Source: a virus. From it: 40,984 nucleotides of DNA. The stretch is taken from positions 1 through 40,984 of the IMG/VR virus record IMGVR_UViG_3300005265_000017. The stretch is one strand, 5' to 3'. A program made the position numbers and the translations under genes. How positions within the stretch are numbered: the first letter of the stretch is position 1; each line of letters begins with the position of its first letter. Shown one piece after another: positions 33,612 through 40,984 of this stretch. The notes under the pieces are model-generated. The model saw only the letters and a list, made by a program, of their open reading frames with translations, was not told the DNA's origin and did no database searches.

Positions 33612-36600
33612 TTAGCTCAAGTTTGTAAAGTCTTTGCGTATCTCTTCTTCGATTAAGTCATAATCTTCTTGGTTGAATTCAACTACAGGATGTTCTGACA
33701 AGTAACTCTCCACGGATTGCAGTTCTCCGTAAGAGGGGCCTACCTCAACGTCCCATTGGAAAGGAACAGGTAACCAAGGGTATTGTTTAGCTACACGTCG
33801 AACGCCATACTCTTCAAAGAATTCTGGCATTTGCCCAATGTATTTTTTGGGGAGTTCGAAAACGATGGAGTCATGTACGGTAATGAGCAGTCGACCGCCC
33901 AGCTCTCGAATGGGGTGGTCTACGTCGCAGAGAACGCCCAGCACGATATCGGAGCTTGTACTTTGGATTTTGAAGTTTACCGCTTGGCGCTCTGCCTTTG
34001 CTATGAGGTATCGTGTCATCCCCTGAAGATCGAAACGTCTGCGACGACCAATAAAAGTCTCTACGAGTCCCAGATGGTGTATCTGGTCTTTGGTGATTTC
34101 GATGTAACGAGGAATAGTAGGAAACATTCGAAATAGTACATCGATAATTGCTTGGGCTTGGTCGTGGGGGATACCCACGATAACTGAAATTTTGTTTTTA
34201 CTCGCACCGTAGAGAATTCCGAATACCACCCGTTTAACGTTTTTGCGGAGTTTCCCCAACTGTTTACCGTACCAAGGGTCTTCTTTCTCTATGTGTTCTC
34301 TGTTCTGGAAATCGTCGTAACTCCAGGCGTGTTCATCATCGATTCCGATGGTGTCCAACACCGTTTTTTTATCAGATGCGGGTACTCCTTGGAGCACACT
34401 TTCTGGGTTGTATACCATTGAAGAGAAAAAGCTGTGGGGGTCCATCCCGTCGTTAAGGGCTTGGATAAGATTTGCATCGCCGCTATACGCCGCATAGATT
34501 CGCACTTCAGCGGCTTTGGCGTCGGCATTTACTATTAGTTGATCGTCTCGTTGGGTAGGTATGAATATCTTTTTGATATTGTGATTGCCGATTCTCTTAG
34601 GAATATTCTGCATATTCTCATCTGAAGAAGACAACCTACCTGTTGCAGTCCCGGCGATATGGAAAGACGTATGCATCTTCCCGTCTTCCCGACTCAAGGC
34701 TCGGATGTTCTCCACGAAAGTGTTACGTGCCTTACTAACTCCTCGATACACAAGAAGCTCCTTAGCAAAAGGACACTCATGTTGGGTAACGAGGCTCCGT
34801 AGGAACTTAGCATCTGTAGAGATTTGGCCAGTTGGTGTGTAAGTAACTTCCTCATCTGTTAAATGGTTATAAGAAATAATTTCACAACTTTCGGGATGAT
34901 AGAACCCCGTACCGAACAGTATTTTGCGGAGGTGTGCTGTACTGTTGGGGTTAAATTCATCGTCGAAAGTATTTGGTGGGATCATTTCGAAGAGCTTCAC
35001 TTTGGACATAGCGATAGACTCGTCCATGTCAATTACCAGGTCTTCGATGTAGGGGAGGTCTACCGCCATCCCGTAGAGTTCCATGTCTGCCAGAACTCTG
35101 GATGCAGGAACTGCCCGCTCGAACATTATATCTTTAAGAGGGTCCTTAGCGTTATTACCCGGCGCTGCGATGCGTTTGAAATGTTTGCTCTTCGCTAGCT
35201 CCGCTCTACGATGTCGCAGTTGTTGGTTTTCCTCATGTATGCGAGCTCGTTGTAGCGTAATGAGTTGGCGTGTAACGTCTGCGTCGACTGCCCCGTACTC
35301 GTTAAGCTCTTTGAGGGGGATGTTGATAAACCCTTCGTCTTCTGCCAGTTTCTTAGCAACACCCTTAAGCTCGCTCTTGAGACTGTCTTTGGTTTCGAGG
35401 GTTTCTAAGATCCCCTGTAATTGGTCTTCGTACCCAGAATATTTAGGGAGCATCAATTTTGTGAGGGCCTTCAGGCTGTAATACCCGCGCTTATCCTCAG
35501 ATATCAAGTGCTCCCCCAGCATGGTGTCCCACGCGAATCTCCGTACTTCCCAGCCCTTTCGTTTGAGCACCTTTAAGTCAAACTTGGCGTTATGAAATCC
35601 TTTGGGTTTAGGACATTGGAGTAGCTGGGTGATGTAGGGATGTACTTCTTTTAGCGTCCAAGGAGTTTCCGGATGCTCAATAGGAATGGACGCGGCGAGT
35701 CCCGGACCCCAGGACACTACTAGACTGAGTATTTTTAGTTTATCCCGGTGGGGGTAGAGGGTATTCGTCTCTGTATCTATCGCGATTACGTGGTTGTCTG
35801 GATTTTTTCCGTCCTGGGAGTACTCCACAATCATCTCAACGAGTCGTCGGACTTCATCTAATTTTTTAGGGAAGACGTAATCCTTTATTAACTCTGAGAG
35901 GGGTGTTTCTGTTTGTACCGGTGTTCCACTTTGTAACCCGTACACTGCGTCCATGAAGATTTCTACATGGCGTTGGAATATTTTGTAGTACCCGCTCTTA
36001 ACTAGCAGTGCGCGCTTTGACAATGTAGGAAAGATAATTACACGCCGCGGCCCAAGACGTCCTTCTATGAACTTACCTTGAACCGCGGCATATTTACCCA
36101 CCTTGATACCAAAGGACTGCACGACGGAAGGGCCGAGTGCGAATACCATAAGGGGACGATCCTGATGTTTCGCACACTCTAAGAGCTCCTCTCGGAATAG
36201 CGGGAAACAACAGGTACGCATTTTCTTTTTGGGCTTATCCACACTACATCGGACAGAGGAGGTGAAACGTCCTGCTAGATTAAGTGTGTGCGGATGCGTT
36301 TTCTTGTACGTAGTGAAGGTGTCTTTTACTACCTTCTCTACATCGTACTTCCACGGAGTATGTGTATCGAGTGCTCCAGAAGGCCCCGATAGATACGGGG
36401 ATTCCGCTACGACGAAGAAATCCGCGCTGGTCGCTCCGATTCCCTCTGCGTAGTGTTCCTTCCGGTAGCACTCACATTCTGGACACTTGGGGCCTTTCCA
36501 GGCGTTTGGACCACAGAGATTACACTGTAAAAACTTCGAAGTGAGGTCCTCGGGTTTTATGTCTTTACCACTCGTGGTCGCTGGCGTCTTTGACGATTGG

Positions 36601-36629
36601 TTTGGTGGGTTCACCTTGTTGATTGTCAT
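33612..36629 (-). CDS. DNA polymerase, family A, with N-terminal UDG-like and 3'-5' exonuclease domains
   Basis: A 1005-residue polymerase. ATG 36629 is preferred over GTG 36647 because a GAGG site sits six bases upstream of it; both start inside the primase gene. Residues ~30-235 look like a uracil-DNA-glycosylase superfamily domain with C36/C39, C49/C52 and C128/C140 as possible Fe-S or zinc ligands, 'VVAESPYLSGPSG' and 'VFALGPSVVQSF'. Residues ~280-460 form a DnaQ-like exonuclease: D285/E287 in 'AIDTETNT', D351 in 'FHNAKFDLKVL', D449/D451. Polymerase: 'TATGRLSS' (661-668), motif A 'NADAKAAEVR' (D703, E708), motif B R795-K799-F803-Y807-G808 and motif C 'VHDS' (H919, D920). A UDG-like domain on a PolA enzyme is also known from SPO1-type phages. 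Confidence 0.92.
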   Translation of the reverse strand: MTINKVNPPNQSSKTPATTSGKDIKPEDLTSKFLQCNLCGPNAWKGPKCPECECYRKEHYAEGIGATSADFFVVAESPYLSGPSGALDTHTPWKYDVEKVVKDTFTTYKKTHPHTLNLAGRFTSSVRCSVDKPKKKMRTCCFPLFREELLECAKHQDRPLMVFALGPSVVQSFGIKVGKYAAVQGKFIEGRLGPRRVIIFPTLSKRALLVKSGYYKIFQRHVEIFMDAVYGLQSGTPVQTETPLSELIKDYVFPKKLDEVRRLVEMIVEYSQDGKNPDNHVIAIDTETNTLYPHRDKLKILSLVVSWGPGLAASIPIEHPETPWTLKEVHPYITQLLQCPKPKGFHNAKFDLKVLKRKGWEVRRFAWDTMLGEHLISEDKRGYYSLKALTKLMLPKYSGYEDQLQGILETLETKDSLKSELKGVAKKLAEDEGFINIPLKELNEYGAVDADVTRQLITLQRARIHEENQQLRHRRAELAKSKHFKRIAAPGNNAKDPLKDIMFERAVPASRVLADMELYGMAVDLPYIEDLVIDMDESIAMSKVKLFEMIPPNTFDDEFNPNSTAHLRKILFGTGFYHPESCEIISYNHLTDEEVTYTPTGQISTDAKFLRSLVTQHECPFAKELLVYRGVSKARNTFVENIRALSREDGKMHTSFHIAGTATGRLSSSDENMQNIPKRIGNHNIKKIFIPTQRDDQLIVNADAKAAEVRIYAAYSGDANLIQALNDGMDPHSFFSSMVYNPESVLQGVPASDKKTVLDTIGIDDEHAWSYDDFQNREHIEKEDPWYGKQLGKLRKNVKRVVFGILYGASKNKISVIVGIPHDQAQAIIDVLFRMFPTIPRYIEITKDQIHHLGLVETFIGRRRRFDLQGMTRYLIAKAERQAVNFKIQSTSSDIVLGVLCDVDHPIRELGGRLLITVHDSIVFELPKKYIGQMPEFFEEYGVRRVAKQYPWLPVPFQWDVEVGPSYGELQSVESYLSEHPVVEFNQEDYDLIEEEIRKDFTNLS

Positions 36630-39600
36630 GTGCGGCCTCACTCTCACCTTGTTGGGTGTTCTTCGCTTCTTCTGCTGCCCGTACAGCGTCGTCTAGCGCT
36701 TCCTGGGCAGAGTTCAACCATCGGTCAGCGCGGAACACTACAACATCTTGGAGCTTGATACCTGCTCCCAAGTAGGGTCCGACTTTACGGAGAATATTCG
36801 TAGCTTGTACTTCTTTGGGAGTGAGGGCTGCATTATGCCGTTCTAGCGTATCTTTTAACCTCGAACCCGCCATACCTCTTGTCTTGAGATGATTAGGTAA
36901 GAGACGCGGGACCGCTTGGTCGAGGAGCAGCAAGAGGAGTTCTTTTTCTTCATCGAAGAAAACCCCACAAGCCGAGCTGTTGATCTCGGCACGCTTCTCG
37001 GGGGAGATGAGTAACTGCGAGACTGCTACATTGATGTTGTCGTCTCTCTGGAAAATGACGGGGTTGTACAGCATTGCGTTAAGGTACGTTTCCGATTCCG
37101 AAATCGTAGTAGCTCGCTGGATTATGCTCTCGTTGCTAACCACGTACGATTTGAAGAAAGACTTCCAATCAAGCCCGAGGAACTTCATAACCGCCAGGGC
37201 ACTGAAGAGAGAGGATGCAAATCGCCATTCCACAGTAAACGGGAGGGTAGCCTGAAGATCTCTGAACTCTTTTCGTATCTCTTTCTCGTATTGCGCGAGA
37301 ACCTGTGCGTGGGGGTACATTGCGGTAGCGATTTGCCGCCCCATCTCCGCTATGCGGTCTTCTCCAAACTCATCTAGGATGACAGTTATCGGGCTGTTCT
37401 TCCCGGTAATCTTCTTCATCTCAATCATGAGCATCCGGTTCAAGTCTTGCGGACGTTCCGCTCCTTGAATGGCGGCGAAGATGATAGGCATCCTCAATAT
37501 GGATTCGTAGTGGGACCCATCGGGGCGACCACGAACGCGCTTGGTTTCCCCAGAGATGAGGCCACGCACCATTTCCAAGATCTTCCTTACCTCTTCACCC
37601 ATCCTGTTATCGCTACTTTCGAATTCATCGAGGACGAGTAGCAGCGAATTGGCGTTGCACATGCTTGCGACTGACGCTGCAGTGTAGTTTTCTGTGCCTT
37701 GGGATGCGTAGAGTAGTCGAACTTGACCGTATCCGAGTCCTGAGAAAGTGGATAACAAGCTCGTTTTACCCGAACTAGTGTCTCCTGTTACGAACATGAG
37801 GAGCGGTCTTTCGAAGGCATCCATGACCGGGAACGTCAGCATGAGAGCTGCGAGAAGCTGTGTTGTGATGTCCTGATTTTTGAATTTGTAACCAATATCG
37901 AATAGGTGGACGAGATCGTCATAGAGTTTCTTCAGGTCAGTATCTTTTCCATCTTCCAGTTTCTTGACGGATAGGCCGGTAGGGAACCAGGGTTCTTCTA
38001 CGTTACCCCGGATACCAACATCGAAGATGACTCCATTATCGGAAGGTCCTTCAAGTTGTTCGTACGTTAACTTGTCGCCCTCTCTCCGCAGGGCAAAAAC
38101 ATCTGCGCCACAAACGATATATTCCACACGCTGTTTGGTTGGAAGATCGATACAATGATAACCCTGACGATATTGACGTGATGACATGAAATCTGGTGCT
38201 CCTCTAGCCAGGCTCTGAACGGCTTCTCTTACGTAATAACGTATTTGCCGGTCTAGCTTAGGGCGTACAAGCCCCTCGTTTCCTTGATCTGGCTCTTCAA
38301 GGAAAGAGGGAAACCCCACTTTCTCGACTACGAAATCAAATAGGGTGCCCACGATAGGGGCAAGCTCTTGCGCCAATGACTGTTCACTGTCTAGTTTAAC
38401 ACGGTTAAACCTTTTGTTTTTCTTATCGTAAAGTACGAGATAGCGGTTGCCTGCGGTAGTTTCTGTTCCTACGACAAACAGAAGCTCTTTCAGGGCATCT
38501 GTGCATCGCATGATGAAACCGTTTTCACTCTCTTCACGTGAGGCTATCTGTCGTTTGAGGATACTAGCATTGACGTTGTACTTATTGGCTACCGCGTCAG
38601 CAAATGCTTCGCACTCTAAGCGGTGCCGTAGATATTTGCCGTGCTCTGCTGCACGTTCTATGAGATTTCGGTAGTCGTGTTCTGGCACTGCGTCGAGCTC
38701 TATGGAGGCACATTCGAATGCCCAATCCCACGCAGTAGTAAAGTGGTCTTTGAATTTACCCCACAGGACTTCGGATACCTTGGGTTCCCCCAGTTTTACA
38801 ACGGCTTCATCTACGTCGCCACATCCTGCGAGAGAGTCCCAGCCGGTAAACACTCGAGTTTCCAGCTTGCTGATTTTTTCTAGCCAGCTTCTAACAACCT
38901 CGTTACCTCTCTTGGAGGGGGCATCCCCTACTAGGAAGGCTTTGGAGATACCCGAAGCGGTGAGAATAGGTTCAATATGCGCAGCCCCACCGCGTCCGCC
39001 TACGGAGAACAGCGGGTATTTGGCAGATCCTTGCAGTGCAAATCGAGACATCACGGAGAGTACATCAATCTCTCCTTCCGTCAGATAGGCAAAATCTACT
39101 TGAGCGTTCGGAGTAGTGAAGAGATCGTACTGATTCCAACCAAGTCCGAAAAGCCCAAGGAGATCTTCAAAATCATCATCAGGAATTGTAATGTCTTTTT
39201 TACTCTGGCTATGCGGTGCTCTTAGTTTTAGTCGCCCGATTTCTTTGGGGTTAACGTGGAGAGGAAACAGGAGAGCACCAGCAAATGTCGCTCCGCGTAC
39301 GTAGTTTTTTAAGTATTCGAATGCCGCGTCCGCTAAGTTTTGCGGTTCTGCCTTCCCTCCCGGAGCGTTCTGCCATTGCTTATGTCTGCGCCTATAGCGG
39401 TCAATCATGAACTTCTGGAGTCGCGCTAGTTCTGGCATCACTCCAACAGGGAGAAGGTGAAGAGTATCTTTAGGTATTTGGCGAACATTGATTAGCCAAT
39501 CGAGTGCTGGCTTAGCTGTTTGATATTCTTTCGTGGTAGGGTCTGCTAGTGCGTCACACATGTACGCATGGGTTACCTGAAATACCTCCTCTTTCATCTG

Positions 39601-39984
39601 GAGGTTATTGCGTTGTGCTTCGAGTTCTGCGAGAGCCTTCTTGGGTAAGAAGCTCAGTCCAAATTTTTCTTTGAGGTGCTGGAGGGCATCTGCCTCCGAC
39701 GCATCCATGAAGTGACCGAGAAGCTCTATGGGGTTGGTAACAAAGTACCCACACCCAAAGCACTTGGCATAACCTTTACCGGTATAGATAAAGAACGAAG
39801 GGTCTTTATCATCATGGTCCGGGTGGACACAAAGACCCTTTAACGTGTCTTTACCTGCGGGGGTGAAGTTGTGGGAACGTTTGTAGCTATTGGCTATGTC
39901 GAGCCAGTTATGTGTGCCGACCTGGGCCCATACTTTCCATAGTTGTTCCCTAGTGAGTCCCTTGTTCTTTTTCTTTGCTGCCAT
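36565..39984 (-). CDS. Primase-helicase (DnaG-type zinc finger, TOPRIM, P-loop ATPase)
   Basis: An 1139-residue protein. ATG 39984 ('MAAKKKNK') is preferred; longer in-frame starts at 39999 and 40026 sit deeper in the upstream gene with no better site. Residues 52-78 are a CHC2-type zinc finger ('LCVHPDH...DPSF', then 'KCFGCG'). A TOPRIM domain follows with 'YLTEGEIDVLSVMSRF' and 'AFLVGDAP'. The C-terminal third has Walker A 'GDTSSGKT' (~residues 732-742) and Walker B 'LLLVLDEFES' (~780). It should prime and unwind at the fork. It overlaps the polymerase start by 65 bases and the nuclease end by 35, so the replication genes form one coupled operon. The C-terminus is Glu/Gln-rich. Confidence 0.87.
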   Translation of the reverse strand: MAAKKKNKGLTREQLWKVWAQVGTHNWLDIANSYKRSHNFTPAGKDTLKGLCVHPDHDDKDPSFFIYTGKGYAKCFGCGYFVTNPIELLGHFMDASEADALQHLKEKFGLSFLPKKALAELEAQRNNLQMKEEVFQVTHAYMCDALADPTTKEYQTAKPALDWLINVRQIPKDTLHLLPVGVMPELARLQKFMIDRYRRRHKQWQNAPGGKAEPQNLADAAFEYLKNYVRGATFAGALLFPLHVNPKEIGRLKLRAPHSQSKKDITIPDDDFEDLLGLFGLGWNQYDLFTTPNAQVDFAYLTEGEIDVLSVMSRFALQGSAKYPLFSVGGRGGAAHIEPILTASGISKAFLVGDAPSKRGNEVVRSWLEKISKLETRVFTGWDSLAGCGDVDEAVVKLGEPKVSEVLWGKFKDHFTTAWDWAFECASIELDAVPEHDYRNLIERAAEHGKYLRHRLECEAFADAVANKYNVNASILKRQIASREESENGFIMRCTDALKELLFVVGTETTAGNRYLVLYDKKNKRFNRVKLDSEQSLAQELAPIVGTLFDFVVEKVGFPSFLEEPDQGNEGLVRPKLDRQIRYYVREAVQSLARGAPDFMSSRQYRQGYHCIDLPTKQRVEYIVCGADVFALRREGDKLTYEQLEGPSDNGVIFDVGIRGNVEEPWFPTGLSVKKLEDGKDTDLKKLYDDLVHLFDIGYKFKNQDITTQLLAALMLTFPVMDAFERPLLMFVTGDTSSGKTSLLSTFSGLGYGQVRLLYASQGTENYTAASVASMCNANSLLLVLDEFESSDNRMGEEVRKILEMVRGLISGETKRVRGRPDGSHYESILRMPIIFAAIQGAERPQDLNRMLMIEMKKITGKNSPITVILDEFGEDRIAEMGRQIATAMYPHAQVLAQYEKEIRKEFRDLQATLPFTVEWRFASSLFSALAVMKFLGLDWKSFFKSYVVSNESIIQRATTISESETYLNAMLYNPVIFQRDDNINVAVSQLLISPEKRAEINSSACGVFFDEEKELLLLLLDQAVPRLLPNHLKTRGMAGSRLKDTLERHNAALTPKEVQATNILRKVGPYLGAGIKLQDVVVFRADRWLNSAQEALDDAVRAAEEAKNTQQGESEAAHDNQQGEPTKPIVKDASDHEW

Positions 39985-40768
39985 TGGTACCGTCCGCATG
40001 TGCCGGACATATGTGCTGGTAATCACACCAACCGCACAGAGGTCCTGGCCGCACCAATTCGTGCTTGTGAGCTTCCTTTGTCGACTCGTTAAGGAATTGT
40101 ACGATCTCTTCGAAGATCGGCTGAACGTCCCTCACGTCCTGCAAACCCTTAACAAATTCGATAGTGTCTTCTTTCAAAAAATTAATACCGGTCTGTATTC
40201 CCTCCAACTCGGGCGAATTGGCCTTGAGTAGGAGGATATATGCGTTGAATTGATTTCGAAAATAATGGAGGGCGCGGTGTTTCCCTGTCTTATGGTCCAG
40301 GATAACAGCGTTACGCGTACCCTTAAACGTCATGTAAAGGTCGATTACACCTCGCAGGAAACCCTTGTTGTTGAAGAACTCAACGGGATTACCCTCGAAG
40401 TCTATCCCAAAACGTTGTTCCATCTTGGGAGTATTAGCATTGTGCTTTTTGCAATAATGATTGAACTTGCGTAAGAAGTTTTGCGTTGCCGGGATCAGCG
40501 CCCGAGCTCGTTCAATCTCGTTGGATGTGAGCTTGAATTCTTCTATGGCAAACTTGAATGATTTATCAACAGGACGACCACTGAGCGCAAACTCTACGGC
40601 ACGGTGTACGGCCTGGCCTATCAATGCATCGGCGTTAGGCGGGAGATCAACCTTTTTCTTTACAATGTATTTTAGGTAGAACCGGTGAGGGCATTGTTTG
40701 GCCGTATCTGCTTTACTTACAGACCACGGGGCGTGCTCTTTGACGAATGTTGTGGGTTTAATCGTCAT
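39950..40768 (-). CDS. PD-(D/E)XK nuclease, Cas4/RecB-like, Fe-S type
   Basis: A 272-residue nuclease with an AGGAG site before ATG 40768. Motifs: 'SVSKADTAKQCPHRFYLKY' with C26, H55 in 'GQAVHRAVE', D143 in 'GVIDLYM', 'ILDHKTGK' (D158, K160) and the C-terminal cluster C245, C248 and C254 ('LCGWCDYQHIC'). With C26 these four cysteines are spaced as in the 4Fe-4S cluster of Cas4 and AddB nucleases. It likely processes DNA ends for replication or recombination. It is not a CRISPR adaptation gene here, since no cas genes or arrays are in view. It overlaps the primase by 35 bases. Confidence 0.85.
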   Translation of the reverse strand: MTIKPTTFVKEHAPWSVSKADTAKQCPHRFYLKYIVKKKVDLPPNADALIGQAVHRAVEFALSGRPVDKSFKFAIEEFKLTSNEIERARALIPATQNFLRKFNHYCKKHNANTPKMEQRFGIDFEGNPVEFFNNKGFLRGVIDLYMTFKGTRNAVILDHKTGKHRALHYFRNQFNAYILLLKANSPELEGIQTGINFLKEDTIEFVKGLQDVRDVQPIFEEIVQFLNESTKEAHKHELVRPGPLCGWCDYQHICPAHADGTNGSKEKEQGTH

Positions 40769-40804
40769 GGGTCGCTCCTGTCGTTAAAAATGGGGAGGAG
40801 AGAA

Positions 40805-40828
40805 GGAGGAGAGACGAATCTCTCCTCC
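40805..40828 (-). promoter_or_regulatory. 10-bp hairpin with UUCG loop between two replication genes
   Basis: A perfect 10-bp stem (40805-40814 with 40819-40828) with loop TTCG on the minus strand stands in the 82-bp gap between the acidic-tailed gene and the nuclease. A CCATTTTT run follows ~20 bases downstream on the minus strand, too far for a classic terminator, so an attenuator or processing site is equally possible. The nuclease's AGGAG site lies after it. Confidence 0.5.
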
Positions 40829-40850
40829 AACTCCCTCACCATCGTCATAC

Positions 40851-40984
40851 TTACACGTTCGGTTCTTCGTCTGGGGCGTCGTCCATGTCGCCGTAGTCGA
40901 GACCCTTCTGTGCGTCTTCTTCTGAAAGTAACCCGGAAGACCCGCCACCATCGCTAGGACCTTGTTCGTCCAGTGCTTCTTGTG
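40851..40984 (-). CDS. C-terminus of an acidic-tailed replication-block protein (5' end outside window)
   Basis: Only the last 44 residues are in the window; the frame is open to the edge and stops at TAA (40851-40853). The sequence is Asp/Glu/Gly/Ser-rich and ends 'DMDDAPDEEPNV'. Acidic C-termini of this type are usual in phage single-stranded-DNA-binding proteins, and the place in front of a nuclease-primase-polymerase operon would fit, but too little is visible to name it. Confidence 0.6.
   Translation of the reverse strand, partial: QEALDEQGPSDGGGSSGLLSEEDAQKGLDYGDMDDAPDEEPNV

Noticed and set aside
34289-34528. 79-codon minus-strand frame inside the polymerase gene
   Set aside because: Out of frame with clear PolA motifs covering the same bases.
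39950-40768. Cas4 as part of a CRISPR adaptation module
   Set aside because: No Cas1/Cas2 or array in the window; the gene is embedded in a phage replication operon.

Overview
The window looks like part of a large, contractile-tailed (myovirus-type) bacteriophage or prophage genome. It carries a baseplate set (gp25/W-like and J-like proteins), a hub-like protein, a tail-associated amidase-like protein, a beta-helical tail fibre, a terminase large subunit, and a phage replication block. That block has a DnaG-type primase-helicase, a family A DNA polymerase with fused exonuclease and UDG-like domains, and a Cas4-like nuclease. Shine-Dalgarno sites are good, and TAA, TAG and TGA all serve as stops, so the code is standard and the host is bacterial. 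I cannot name the host. No tRNA and no CRISPR array were seen.

Layout. 1-17924 (+): virion genes, starting inside a tail fibre and running through hub, broken sigma-like gene, amidase, baseplate and fibre genes. 17966-21463 (-): small zinc protein, adenosylcobalamin-type (class II) ribonucleotide reductase and RuvC-like resolvase. 21503-23408 (+): three small coupled genes, two of them apparently paralogous. 23409-28339 (-): a tight four-gene run of HExxH/VWA protein, Cys-rich ORF, retron-like reverse transcriptase and second Cys-rich ORF. 28411-30193 (+): two phage proteins of unknown role. 30183-31403 (-): MoxR-like AAA+ ATPase. 31436-33049 (+): terminase large subunit. 33050-33611: the only gene-free stretch over 300 bases. 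33612-40984 (-): replication genes, ending in a gene cut by the window edge.

Two things stand out. First, the non-coding stretch after the terminase is dense in long, nested helices and looks like a large structured RNA of about 520 nt made from the + strand. Its size and phage setting recall the GOLLD/ROOL type of ornate RNAs, but I cannot assign it to a family. Second, a phage-borne retron-like reverse transcriptase with a cysteine-rich insertion sits in an operon with two unrecognised cysteine-rich proteins and a VWA/metallopeptidase protein. The operon leaves no room for an adjacent msr-msd RNA. A MoxR ATPase, the usual partner of VWA proteins, lies 2 kb away.

How the genes fit together: the polymerase, primase-helicase, nuclease, resolvase and RNR supply replication, recombination and dNTPs. 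The terminase packages DNA, and the left half builds the baseplate and fibres. The RT operon, the MoxR gene and the structured RNA sit between these modules as accessory functions of unknown purpose.
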